32,931 nucleotides of DNA from Hyphomicrobiaceae bacterium (GTDB lineage: Bacteria; Pseudomonadota; Alphaproteobacteria; Rhizobiales; Hyphomicrobiaceae): positions 1-32,931 of the forward strand of contig JACKJI010000022.1 in assembly GCA_020638035.1 (NCBI GenBank), given 5' to 3'. The position numbers and the translations under genes are program-made. Each line of letters starts with the position of its first letter. Positions within the stretch are counted from its first letter, which is position 1. Of the stretch, positions 9,096 through 17,231 are shown piece after piece. The notes beneath the pieces are model-generated. The model searched no databases, was not told where the DNA came from, and saw only the letters and a program-made list of their open reading frames with translations.

Positions 9096-10922
9096 CTACT
9101 CCGCCGCTTCGCCACCGAACTGCAGCTCGGCAAGGCGGCTGTAGAGGCCGGAGGACTTGGCGAGCTTGGCATGCGTGCCCTCCTCGACAATGCGCCCATC
9201 GTCCATGACGATGATGCGGTCGGCCTTCTGTACCGTTGCCAGGCGGTGTGCAATGACCAGCGTCGTACGCCCTTGCATCACGCGCTCCAGCGCCCGCTGC
9301 ACCAGCACCTCGTTCTCAGCGTCGAGTGCGCTCGTCGCCTCGTCGAGCAGCAGGATCGGCGCGTCCTTGAGGATAGCGCGCGCAATGGCGATGCGCTGGC
9401 GCTGACCACCCGAAAGCGTCACGCCGCGCTCGCCAAGTTTCGTCTGATAGCCCTCGGGCAGCTCGCGGATGAACGCGTCCGCCTGCGCGGCCTTGGCCGC
9501 TGCCTCGATGTCCGCCTGTGCCGCACCATGCGATCCGTAGGCGATGTTGGCGGCAATCGTATCGGCGAAAAGCGCAACATCCTGGGGCACGAGCGCGATG
9601 CGCTGACGCAACGCCTCCAGGCTTGCATCGCGCACATCAACGCCGTCGACCAATACGCGTCCGCTCTTGGGATCAAAGAATCGCAACAGCAGGGCAAACA
9701 GTGTCGACTTGCCCGCCCCGGATGGACCAACGACGGCGACCGTCTCACCGGGAGCAACCCTGAGCGAGAAGTGGACGAGCGCATGCGCATCAGGGCGCGA
9801 GGGATAGGCGAACGAGACATCGTCCAAGGTCACCTCACCGCGCGGCGGTTCTGGCAACGCCACAGGATTGACCGGTGAGCGGATCTCGGGCACCTCGGCC
9901 AGCAGTTCGGTCAGGCGCTCGGCGGCTCCTGCCGCCTGGCTCATCTCGCCCCACACTTCCGACAATTCCGCCATGGCACCGGCCGCAAACAGCGCATAAA
10001 GCACGAACTGTCCGAGGCGACCGCCCGACATCTCGCCGGATATGACTGACGACGCGCCGAACCACAGCACGCCCGTGATCGACGCCACGACGAGGAAGAT
10101 CGCCATCGCGGTGAGTCCGGCGCGGGCCTTGAGCCGCTTACGGGCGCTCTCAAAGGCTTGCTCGACAGCGCCGCCGAAACGCTGCGCGACCGTGGCCTCG
10201 TGCACGTAAGCCTGCATGGTGCGCACCGCAACGAGGTTTTCGCTCGCATAGGCGGAGGCTGAGGCAAGACTGTCCTGCGCCTCGCGCGACAGCCGGCGCA
10301 CGATGCGGCCGTAGGCCATCAGCGGCAGCACGATCGCGGGGATGGCAAGCAGAACCAGCACCGACAGGTGCGGGCTCGTCACGAACATCATCGCCAGGGC
10401 GCCGATCAGCATGATCGCATTGCGCAGTGCCTGGCTGAGAGCGGTGCCTGCCGCTGCCTTGATCTGGGTGGTGTCAGCCGTTAGCCGGCTCATCACCTCA
10501 CCCGAATGCGTACGCTCGAAGAATGCCGCACCGAGCGCCGTCAAATGCCGGAACACGTCGGAGCGTAGATCGGCAACCACGCGTTCACCCAGCCAGTTGA
10601 CGAAGTAGAAGCGCGAGGCACTGGCCAGCGCCAACACCGTGCCGATGATGATCAGCATGCCAAAGTACTGGTTGATCAGCGCACCGTGGTCAGCCCCGAA
10701 ACCATGGTCGATCATCCGTCGCACGGCCATTGGCACGACGAGCATCGCGGCAGCCGATACGACCAGCGCCACCAGCGCCGCCACGACCATCCACCGATGG
10801 CGCATCAGATAGGGCTTGATCGCCAGCAACGGGCGCAGCGATCGCCTGCGGCGATCCGCACCCTCGGGCTCTGTGCCATCAGTGGCGGGCGAGGTCGGCT
10901 CGGACTTGGAACGAGATCTCAA
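9096..10922 (-). CDS. ABC exporter, fused membrane and ATPase domains (MsbA/HlyB type)
   Basis: Half-transporter expected to dimerise in the inner membrane and export a lipid, drug or peptide using ATP. Of 608 residues, about 1-35 are hydrophilic, 36-320 form the six-helix membrane domain starting at LLAIKPYLMRHRW, and 350-600 form the nucleotide-binding domain. Visible motifs are Walker A GPSGAGKST near residue 397, signature LSGGQRQR near 503, Walker B ILLLDEATSALD just after, and the H-loop VIAHRLATV near 557. Length is typical for the family. The only start upstream of the membrane domain in this frame appears to be TTG at 10922, so the N-terminus is uncertain. Substrate cannot be inferred; neighbours give no clue. 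Confidence 0.9.
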   Translation of the reverse strand: MRSRSKSEPTSPATDGTEPEGADRRRRSLRPLLAIKPYLMRHRWMVVAALVALVVSAAAMLVVPMAVRRMIDHGFGADHGALINQYFGMLIIIGTVLALASASRFYFVNWLGERVVADLRSDVFRHLTALGAAFFERTHSGEVMSRLTADTTQIKAAAGTALSQALRNAIMLIGALAMMFVTSPHLSVLVLLAIPAIVLPLMAYGRIVRRLSREAQDSLASASAYASENLVAVRTMQAYVHEATVAQRFGGAVEQAFESARKRLKARAGLTAMAIFLVVASITGVLWFGASSVISGEMSGGRLGQFVLYALFAAGAMAELSEVWGEMSQAAGAAERLTELLAEVPEIRSPVNPVALPEPPRGEVTLDDVSFAYPSRPDAHALVHFSLRVAPGETVAVVGPSGAGKSTLFALLLRFFDPKSGRVLVDGVDVRDASLEALRQRIALVPQDVALFADTIAANIAYGSHGAAQADIEAAAKAAQADAFIRELPEGYQTKLGERGVTLSGGQRQRIAIARAILKDAPILLLDEATSALDAENEVLVQRALERVMQGRTTLVIAHRLATVQKADRIIVMDDGRIVEEGTHAKLAKSSGLYSRLAELQFGGEAAE

Positions 10923-11456
10923 AGTCTCAACTCTTCGGCTTGAACAACGAACGGATGGACCGGCAGCCCGCTCCAGCGTGGGTTGCGGCGCGGCATCGCC
11001 TCTCGGGACGGCCGGCGTGCCGGAAGCACGCAGACGCGGCGGCGAACGGCCGGAAGATGCCCCAGACGGGCCGTCATCTCAAGAAGTTATGGCGCCGGAT
11101 GCAACGTCAGGACCGCCATTATGGCGCTGCAGGGCCTGCAGCGACGACACCAGCAATCAGAAAAGCCCGATTTGGCGCAATTTCTGTAGTAGAACAAAGC
11201 ACTTCGTCGCAAGAAGCATGGACGAGACGATAAGGATAGAACAACGAGACATTAAGGTGGGCGGAGTTCACGCTGTCGCTGCCCGCCGCGCCCGACCCAC
11301 CCAGCTTTGCCCACTTCGCCCCCTCAACCCCGGCCAACCCGCGCTTGCCGGACCGACGCACGATAGGACGTGGCATACATCGGCCCAAACACCTGCTTGA
11401 CAGGCCTCGGCGGGCTCTGGATAACGGCGGCTCCATCTGCGGTCGCGCCGCAGGCA
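10923..11456. other. Gene-free stretch between ABC exporter and tRNA-Val
   Basis: Several open frames cross this 534-bp gap, but none has a plausible ribosome-binding site or recognisable protein content. It should carry the exporter promoter on its left side, which I cannot place, and it holds the tRNA promoter at its right end. Confidence 0.6.
11397..11425 (+). promoter_or_regulatory. Sigma70-type promoter for tRNA-Val
   Basis: A perfect -35 box TTGACA (11397-11402) is followed after 17 bp by a -10-like GATAAC (11420-11425). Transcription would begin about 25 bp before the mature tRNA 5' end at 11457. Both boxes lie outside the integrated element, so the tRNA keeps its native promoter. Confidence 0.7.
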
Positions 11457-11531
11457 GGGCGGTTAGCTCAGCGGTAGAGCACACGCTTCACACGCGTGGG
11501 GTCACTGGTTCAATCCCAGTACCGCCCACCA
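11457..11531 (+). tRNA. tRNA-Val (anticodon CAC)
   Basis: Cloverleaf of 75 nt with encoded CCA. The acceptor stem GGGCGGT pairs with ACCGCCC, the D arm contains AGCTCAGCGGTAGAGC, and the anticodon stem CACGC/GCGTG closes the loop TTCACAC, giving anticodon CAC (codon GUG). The T arm contains GGTTCAATCCC. The 3' 52 nt are supplied by the inserted element, which restores an intact gene. No terminator is visible immediately downstream because element DNA begins there. Confidence 0.96.
11480..11531 (+). repeat. attL: left 52-bp direct repeat within tRNA-Val
   Basis: Identical over 52 bp to 31839-31890; the match ends with a mismatch on each side (11479 G against C, 11532 A against T). It covers the anticodon arm, variable loop, T arm, acceptor strand and CCA. 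The inverted repeat CACGC-TTCACAC-GCGTG at its left end has the shape of a tyrosine-recombinase core: two arms around a 7-base overlap in the anticodon loop. Confidence 0.95.
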
Positions 11532-11596
11532 AATTAAATAACAAAAACATGTTCTTGTGCTGCGGCTGACATCTACTATGCGGCAGCTTCTATGCG

Positions 11597-11618
11597 TTGG
11601 GAAGCACATGGGAAGCAC
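11597..11618 (+). repeat. Candidate integrase arm-type sites, left end (two copies)
   Basis: Two adjacent 11-bp units, TTGGGAAGCAC and ATGGGAAGCAC, share the 10-mer TGGGAAGCAC with the three tandem units near attR. They start 66 bp inside attL in the same orientation as the right-hand copies. Iterated short direct repeats near both att sites are what the N-terminal arm-binding domain of this integrase type recognises. The assignment is inferred from position and sequence only. Confidence 0.65.
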
Positions 11619-11695
11619 CTAAATAAACCCGCAGTGGGTGGATCCCGATTCAAAGAATGCAGAGTCTACAACGGGCACTTTTTGCGAAACGGATT

Positions 11696-12544
11696 TCAGG
11701 CAGTACCGGGCTCAGGCTGTAGGGGCCTAGCACGACGAAGTTCCTGCAGACGGATCAGAGTGGACAGCGTTCGCTCAAATTTCCGATCCAGATGAACCTC
11801 ATAGCGGCCGAGGCGCTCCAACCTGTCTGGGTTGAGCGATTCGCCCAACGCCTGCGTTCGAACAAGCGGTTGCGCGGCGATCTCGGACTTCCGATTGTCA
11901 TACCATGGCAGGATCTCGGTTTCGAGCCAACGCATAAGGCTTACCGGATCGGCCTCGTACGGTGTGGCGGCTGCCTCGTAGTCGTCGGGCTCCCATGTAA
12001 GCTGATCCAACCAACCTTCCCGGGTGCTCTCGTGAAGGATTTCAAGCGATTCCTCGTAGGCGCGGTTGCGACCGGAAGTGAGGATTTCAAGAGCTGCCAG
12101 CGTCATCTGCAGGTCGCATTCTAGTTCGGCCAGATCGCGCTGCGTGCTTTCCTCGCTCCCCTTAATCGCAGCCGCCACATTGACACTTGGATCTTCGAGA
12201 GAGGGTTCGGTGATCAACGCGGATTGCGTTGTTTGCCGATCCCGTACCGTCGCCTCCTGCAGAGCACGTTGGTGAGCGGCGACCTCGGCCTGCCGTAGGC
12301 GTCGCTTGCGCCAGAGAACGCCAGCCAGTTCGACGACAAGATGCGTCTCGGTTGGTCCGGATGGTTTGTGCTCCTCGGTGAGGGCCGCTACCAAGGTTTC
12401 GTATTCAACGGGGTCTTCCCACGGCAGCACGGCGAATTGGGACAGGATCCCATGGCGCAGGGCATTGAAACGGCTTGCATCGTATCCGTTCGGCGTCAAG
12501 CTCTTGGTCGAGCACATAGCGTCATTGCTCTTCGCGTCAGTCAT
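11696..12544 (-). CDS. Element protein of unknown function
   Basis: A 282-residue hydrophilic protein without signal peptide or membrane segment. The N-terminal part contains ASRFNALRHGILSQ and the acidic PWEDPVEYETLV, then WRKRRLRQAEVAAHQ, a pattern I associate with uncharacterised proteins of alphaproteobacterial mobile elements. The remainder is rich in Glu, Leu and Arg and probably helical. Its ATG overlaps the stop of the upstream gene as ATGA, so the two are translationally coupled. It is the last gene before attL. No catalytic motif is visible; function unknown. Confidence 0.75.
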   Translation of the reverse strand: MTDAKSNDAMCSTKSLTPNGYDASRFNALRHGILSQFAVLPWEDPVEYETLVAALTEEHKPSGPTETHLVVELAGVLWRKRRLRQAEVAAHQRALQEATVRDRQTTQSALITEPSLEDPSVNVAAAIKGSEESTQRDLAELECDLQMTLAALEILTSGRNRAYEESLEILHESTREGWLDQLTWEPDDYEAAATPYEADPVSLMRWLETEILPWYDNRKSEIAAQPLVRTQALGESLNPDRLERLGRYEVHLDRKFERTLSTLIRLQELRRARPLQPEPGTA

Positions 12545-13191
12545 CGCCAGTAGCCTTTCTTGGGCGCTCGGTCCACATCGAGAAATCGTAATACCAGACC
12601 TTGAAGGCGTGCCTCGGCATGGCGCTCGGCACAGAGCGTTTCATGGCTGAGGCGCTCGTAGGTTCGGCGCCACATTCCCTTCGGACGTTCGGGGAATGCG
12701 GCGGCTATTCCAGGCTCGCCGCCGAGCCTCATTCGGATTTTGTTGGCGCGGCGTAAGGCTCGGTCGAAACGGTCCTCGTTGCGGCTCGAGTAGGTGAGGC
12801 GGCAGCAGTGCCGGCACAGAAAATAACGGCTCGCGCCATAGAGCTTCACTGTCGGCCGGCTGCAGACAGCACCACTGACGACGCCTGGGCATTCAAAAAG
12901 CGGCCTCTCGCCGCCGAACCGGCAGGGACGCCAAGAGATGCAGATGTGCTCGACCACGTCCTGCCAATCGTCACTCGCCTGCTTCCAGCGGTAGTTGAGC
13001 ATGATCTTGTCATGCCCACCACGGATGCCGATGGAGGCCACCTGCTCACTGTTGCGTGTCCATGCGATGGTGCCGGACCAGCCGGCGACAAGCGCACCGT
13101 CCTTGCGCAAGCGGTTGACGTCGATCGAGCGGCACGTCTCTACCGTCGCGCGTCCGCCGCAGCTTGGTCTGCCCGATCCGAAGCCACCCAT
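12541..13191 (-). CDS. Zinc-ribbon protein of the MGGFGSGR type, unknown function
   Basis: A 216-residue protein beginning MGGFGSGRP, a recurrent start in uncharacterised proteins of mobile elements. Four cysteines at 101, 110, 126 and 129 (C-x8-C, then C-x2-C in FLCRHC) form a likely zinc ribbon, followed by basic helical sequence DRALRRANKIRMRLG. This suggests nucleic-acid binding (inference). I chose the ATG at 13191, with GGGAG seven bases upstream, over a GTG two codons earlier. It overlaps the next gene by four bases (ATGA). Role in the element unknown; possibly regulatory or in replication, given its neighbours. Confidence 0.75.
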   Translation of the reverse strand: MGGFGSGRPSCGGRATVETCRSIDVNRLRKDGALVAGWSGTIAWTRNSEQVASIGIRGGHDKIMLNYRWKQASDDWQDVVEHICISWRPCRFGGERPLFECPGVVSGAVCSRPTVKLYGASRYFLCRHCCRLTYSSRNEDRFDRALRRANKIRMRLGGEPGIAAAFPERPKGMWRRTYERLSHETLCAERHAEARLQGLVLRFLDVDRAPKKGYWR

Positions 13192-13257
13192 TGTCACACT
13201 CCCATTTTTTTCCCGAAATCGTTTGGCAATTTGGAAATTGTCCGTGGAACGCCGCCA

Positions 13258-14862
13258 TCAGCCCACCTTCGCAAGAGATGGAATAGCTACACTTGCGCCA
13301 TTCGCACTATCTGCAGCTACGCAGGGCTCTGACGCGAATGGTGCTGATGTATCTGGTAGCGGATTTGGACTGAGGGTCACCATCGTCCCTCGTGATGTTC
13401 GCCGCTCTTCAATGCCGATTCCAAGCGAGCGCAAAGCTGGAGCAGCACGCCAGAGACGGTCGCTGAGCCATCGTGCATTGCCCGGCCAGTCCTTTGGGCG
13501 GGGGGTGTTTGGACCCAATCGGGCATTCAGAAGCTTTAGCAACTCTGACGTTAGGCCGCACCAGACGCGGGCGTGATCATCGAGGAACTCCCGCACGGCG
13601 GCTGCGACAACATCGCCGTCGGCCAACGTAACGTTGGCCTGTTGCCGAGCACGCAGGAAGGCGTCGAGGAATGCGCCTGGAGCCCAGGGAAGGGCAGGCT
13701 CGGCGGCGACGACGAACCTGGCGAAGTCGGCCATCCGCACGTCCGGTGTCGGCGTCTCGTCGAGTCTGTCGAGGCCGCAACTCAGTGCGTCGAGAAGTGC
13801 AGCCATGCACGATGGCATTGTGGCTTCAACTGCAGCGCGCCAATCCCGCTCGGTCATGCGCCCTGGCAATAGTGGGAGTCGCAGGACGATCGAGCGATCT
13901 GCGAGATCGCCACGTGCCGCCAATTCCGGAATTCCGTTTATGACAAGAGGGCGGCAGGCGGAGAAAGTCGCCAGATCGTGGTCACTGAAAAGCGCGCGCC
14001 CACCAATCTCGCTACCAGTGGCCAGCCGGCAGAGGCTGTCAGCTAGGTCGGTGCTGAGATTCGACAGGTTGTCGAACGCTAAGACCCGATTGGTTTTGGC
14101 GCATGCAATGAGGTCGCGGTCATCTCTAGGTGGCTGCAGGAGATCGCCGTTGATGGGATCCGTCATGCGTTGGACTAGGCGCGCGAGTGTACTCTTGCCG
14201 GCCCCCTGTTCGCCGCCCAGTACGAGAATTGGATGGGGGCCATCGGGCAGTAAGGCGCCGACGCACCACGCAATGAGCAAGATAAACGTATCGTTGTCTA
14301 GATGCGATAGCAGACGTCTCAGTGGTCCGAAGTCGGCTGCGGCGTTGGGGTCGGCGAACGCCGAGGCACGCTTCCCACGCAGGATTGGGACGGGCGCTCG
14401 GCCGATTTTGCGCCAACCTCCGGCCTCGATACGCACGGCTGACCAGTCAGATGTGCCAAGGTCAAGGTAGATCGCACCTTGATCGGTGGCGACGCGAAGT
14501 GAGACCTGCTGGACAATGCCTGCGACCATCGCCTGCGCTTCGACCGCGGCGCGCGCCTCTCGCACCGCATTCTCGTTGGCAGAGGCGGGCCGACCACCGC
14601 GAGTGAATAGGCTTGCGAGGCGGTGGAGCATCCAGTTCTTAAAGGCCTTCGACACGATAGGAAGGTGCTCCGTATGGTCCCCCACCGGTACAGTGGCAAA
14701 GGGCTCCCCCTCGGCAGAGTGCCAAACGACGGCGTCGTCACAGACGCGCAGCAGTGCCTCACGCTGGGTCAAACCCACGTCGTCCAGTTCGACCGTTTTT
14801 GGCGCGACCAGTTCGGCGCCGTCGATCAACGCCCTGATTTCGGCGGCAGGGTCGATTGTCAT
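13258..14862 (-). CDS. P-loop ATPase of the element replication module
   Basis: A 534-residue protein with Walker A GGEQGAGKST at about 216-225 and a Walker B-like strand VLAFDNLSNLS near 260-270. It resembles the ATPases that follow Toprim primases in integrative elements and phage satellites, and probably acts as a helicase or loader at the element origin (inference). Residues around 190-210 (DNDTFILLIAWCVGALLP) are hydrophobic but read as a buried helix before the P-loop strand. Its ATG overlaps the primase stop as ATGA. The last 45 residues are low-complexity and probably unstructured. Confidence 0.82.
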   Translation of the reverse strand: MTIDPAAEIRALIDGAELVAPKTVELDDVGLTQREALLRVCDDAVVWHSAEGEPFATVPVGDHTEHLPIVSKAFKNWMLHRLASLFTRGGRPASANENAVREARAAVEAQAMVAGIVQQVSLRVATDQGAIYLDLGTSDWSAVRIEAGGWRKIGRAPVPILRGKRASAFADPNAAADFGPLRRLLSHLDNDTFILLIAWCVGALLPDGPHPILVLGGEQGAGKSTLARLVQRMTDPINGDLLQPPRDDRDLIACAKTNRVLAFDNLSNLSTDLADSLCRLATGSEIGGRALFSDHDLATFSACRPLVINGIPELAARGDLADRSIVLRLPLLPGRMTERDWRAAVEATMPSCMAALLDALSCGLDRLDETPTPDVRMADFARFVVAAEPALPWAPGAFLDAFLRARQQANVTLADGDVVAAAVREFLDDHARVWCGLTSELLKLLNARLGPNTPRPKDWPGNARWLSDRLWRAAPALRSLGIGIEERRTSRGTMVTLSPNPLPDTSAPFASEPCVAADSANGASVAIPSLAKVG

Positions 14863-15749
14863 AGGGCAACCTCATCGCAAACCGGCGAGACCAGAATATC
14901 GTTGAAATCCGCCCCGCCTGGCGCGCGTGCGATCCGGACGCGGCGTCCGTCCAAGTTCCAGCGAGCAGCCGCCTCGACCGCGGCGTCTTCGCCCGGCCCA
15001 TCACCATCGGCCAGGACGATGACATCGCGCACGTCGGACGGCAGCTCGAGGGTTCGCAGTCCCGATGTGGATAGAGCAGCCCAGGCCGAATATCCGGTTG
15101 CCTGCATCGCACTGAGACAGGTCTCGATGCCTTCCCCTATCAGCAGGGGTGCTGACAGAGGACCTAGCCGCACGGTGCCGCCGCGACACGGGGCTAGCAT
15201 CATCTTGTTGGGCTTGACCGGCGCCTTGCTAAGTCCTCCGGGCAACAAGTACGTCCGATGGATGCCGATCGGGCGGTCGTCCTTGCCGCGCGTCACAAGG
15301 GCAATCATCGCCGGCCAGTGCGTGCCGGAGCAGTGGTTAAGCCTCGGGTGGAACTTCAGACGTGCCGGTGGGGCAAGCCAGATGCCGCGTGAACGCAGAT
15401 AGACCTCAACGGGCGTTTCCGTCGAAACCCCGCTAGCGCACCAAAGTTTCAGCGCGAATGCCGTGCGCTTTCGTTCGTCGGTGTTGGCCGACGTTTGGCT
15501 GGTTTGGCCGTGCCCTGCGTTCTTGGCACTGATATCGGCTGGAGCCGTGTCCCAGAGGCCTCGCGAACGCAATGCGGCGATCACTGCCGCCTGCTCACAG
15601 CCAGCGTGGCAGCGGACCAGAACCTTGCCGTCCCGCCCCTGCCGGATCGACAGGCTCGGGGTCTTGTCGTCGTGCGCCGGACAGCGCGCCATCCACCCGC
15701 CGCCGACTCGGAGTCCGCCGAGCGTGGTCGCGATGGCTTTCGCTCTCAT
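14859..15749 (-). CDS. Toprim-domain primase with zinc finger
   Basis: Probable DNA primase for the element. Of 296 residues, 20-51 hold a zinc-binding pattern, C23-x2-H26 (ARCPAHDDKTPSLSI) and C47-x3-C51 (VRCHAGC). Residues about 200-265 form the Toprim fold with the catalytic-type Glu in LLIGEGIET (206) and acidic VLADGD (248-250). I start at the ATG at 15749, which overlaps the AlpA-like stop as ATGA and has GAGG six bases upstream. The frame remains open to 15803, but those extra residues overlap the preceding gene. Length is short for a full primase-helicase; the ATPase is supplied by the next gene, giving a split two-gene arrangement. Confidence 0.88.
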   Translation of the reverse strand: MRAKAIATTLGGLRVGGGWMARCPAHDDKTPSLSIRQGRDGKVLVRCHAGCEQAAVIAALRSRGLWDTAPADISAKNAGHGQTSQTSANTDERKRTAFALKLWCASGVSTETPVEVYLRSRGIWLAPPARLKFHPRLNHCSGTHWPAMIALVTRGKDDRPIGIHRTYLLPGGLSKAPVKPNKMMLAPCRGGTVRLGPLSAPLLIGEGIETCLSAMQATGYSAWAALSTSGLRTLELPSDVRDVIVLADGDGPGEDAAVEAAARWNLDGRRVRIARAPGGADFNDILVSPVCDEVAL

Positions 15750-15970
15750 AGCTGCCTCGCGCCCGTGTCCGACGTTGAGGCACGTCGATGGGCCGCGAGC
15801 CAAGCATCGAGGTCCGTTGGGTCGTAAACGACGCGACGGCCGAGCTTCACATAACGCGGCCCTCCGCCATAGAGGCGTAGCTTCTCAAAAGTCGATGCAC
15901 TGGAACCGCAGTAATCAGCGGCCTCGGCTGTGCGCAACATGCGGCGCTGGTTGGCGGTATGAGGCATCAT
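15746..15970 (-). CDS. AlpA/excisionase-like helix-turn-helix protein
   Basis: A 74-residue DNA-binding protein with the MerR-like winged helix-turn-helix of the AlpA/Xis class: LRTAEAADYCGSSASTFEKLR, then GGPRYVKLGRRVVYDPTDLDAWL. Such proteins usually act as excisionase or activate element genes by binding near att or the integrase promoter. It heads a leftward set chained by ATGA overlaps to the primase and ATPase. Two adjacent ATG codons are possible starts; AGGGAA lies just upstream. Whether it is recombination directionality factor or transcription factor cannot be told from sequence. Confidence 0.85.
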   Translation of the reverse strand: MMPHTANQRRMLRTAEAADYCGSSASTFEKLRLYGGGPRYVKLGRRVVYDPTDLDAWLAAHRRASTSDTGARQL

Positions 15971-16063
15971 CTTGTTCCCTCGTAAGACACCGGGAACCGC
16001 CCGGCTCGTGAGGGAAAGATGAGCGAATCTTTATGAGAAGGTGGCCGAGAATGGCCGGAAATT

Positions 16064-17023
16064 TTAGGAATCAGAATTGTCGGCCACGTTGAACGCGATC
16101 AGAAACTGATGCACCCTTTCCCGTGCATGGCTCTCTGAAGGCTCATGTCCCCACGTTTCATAACACCATTCCAGCATGGAGGCGGTTATTGCTCTTGCGG
16201 ACGACTCCAACAATCCAGCCCTGTGTCTACGATAGAGCTCTTGCGCAAAAGCCTTCCAATCATATTGGCTCGGTCGGCCAATAGGCCGCACATTCGATAT
16301 TCGCTCCGCGATAACAGTATCCGCTTGCAGGCCAGCGTCTAGTTGTTCACTAGGGCTTGGCTTCAACCGATTAAGATACTCGTCCAGCGAGCCCTTTTTG
16401 AAGTACAGCCAATGAGCCTGTTCTGCGGGAGCAGCCAGTCGTTCAGGTTGATCCAGAATCACTCGACACGTATCAAATCGGAGCCAAGAATTCTCGTAAT
16501 TCCATAAGTGCCAAACCTGATCCGCGATAGGTCCGCCGGCCTGTGCCCGAACGGCAGAAGCTATCTGCCCCTCGCGGCAGGCATAATCCACACGAGAAAC
16601 CAACTTGTAGAACGGAAGCAACTTCGCCCAGTTCTCTTCGTGCATTTTCTTTGCCAACTCCACCGCATTGGCCCACTCTGAAGTGTTTGGATACTCACAC
16701 TCCGAAAAATTGCTGAGGAGGCCACGTCCCACACGCTTGGCATATTCCGTCGCGGATCTGTGGAGAATTCGTACGCCACGTTCGACTTCCTCGCGAGGCG
16801 TACTCAGCCTCAGGTGCTCAGGCAGTTCGCGAACCAGTTCCGTCGTTGGTGCCTCATCACTCCATTCATCAGGAAGTAGCCGCTGACCGAGTTTGAGGAG
16901 GGCCCTTCCAGCGAAAATGTATTCGCCGGCATCCAGTGGCCATGAGACAGGGTTTTTCCAAAAAGCTACTCGTGGATCGACCGGATCGCCCATACGGGCA
17001 TAAGCCGCCAAAGCATTGACCAT
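16064..17023 (-). CDS. Hypothetical element protein, 319 residues
   Basis: No recognised family. A soluble protein rich in Trp, Glu and Arg, with the central stretch YFKKGSLDEYLNRLKPS and a helical C-terminal domain (YDWKAFAQELYRRHRAG, then SMLEWCYETWG). The C-terminal pattern recalls small-element and phage accessory proteins. ATG at 17023 has GGGAG nine bases upstream. It is divergent from the restriction-methylation gene with about 208 bp between starts, so it may share a control region with it, and it lies 93 bp upstream of the AlpA-like gene. A controller role for the defence gene is possible but no DNA-binding motif is clear. Confidence 0.7.
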   Translation of the reverse strand: MVNALAAYARMGDPVDPRVAFWKNPVSWPLDAGEYIFAGRALLKLGQRLLPDEWSDEAPTTELVRELPEHLRLSTPREEVERGVRILHRSATEYAKRVGRGLLSNFSECEYPNTSEWANAVELAKKMHEENWAKLLPFYKLVSRVDYACREGQIASAVRAQAGGPIADQVWHLWNYENSWLRFDTCRVILDQPERLAAPAEQAHWLYFKKGSLDEYLNRLKPSPSEQLDAGLQADTVIAERISNVRPIGRPSQYDWKAFAQELYRRHRAGLLESSARAITASMLEWCYETWGHEPSESHARERVHQFLIAFNVADNSDS

Positions 17024-17231
17024 CGTCCGGCACTCCCATTTCCCGCTTGAACCTTCCGGAGCAATGCGGAAAAATCAGGCAACGGATGGACGCGGTTGGG
17101 GCCTATTTATGACTGTCCACAGGCTGGCGCACCAATCGGCATTACTTGGCACCGCGAGGCATCACGATACGTTTGCCCAGCGTACCAAACCCGATAGGTT
17201 GCTGCGCACAATCACCAGGGGGCACGCGGGG

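Noticed and set aside
11345..11569. Rightward 74-residue frame over the tRNA
   Set aside because: It is a reading of the tRNA-Val gene itself (SSAVEHTLHTRGVTGSIP is a common tRNA artefact).
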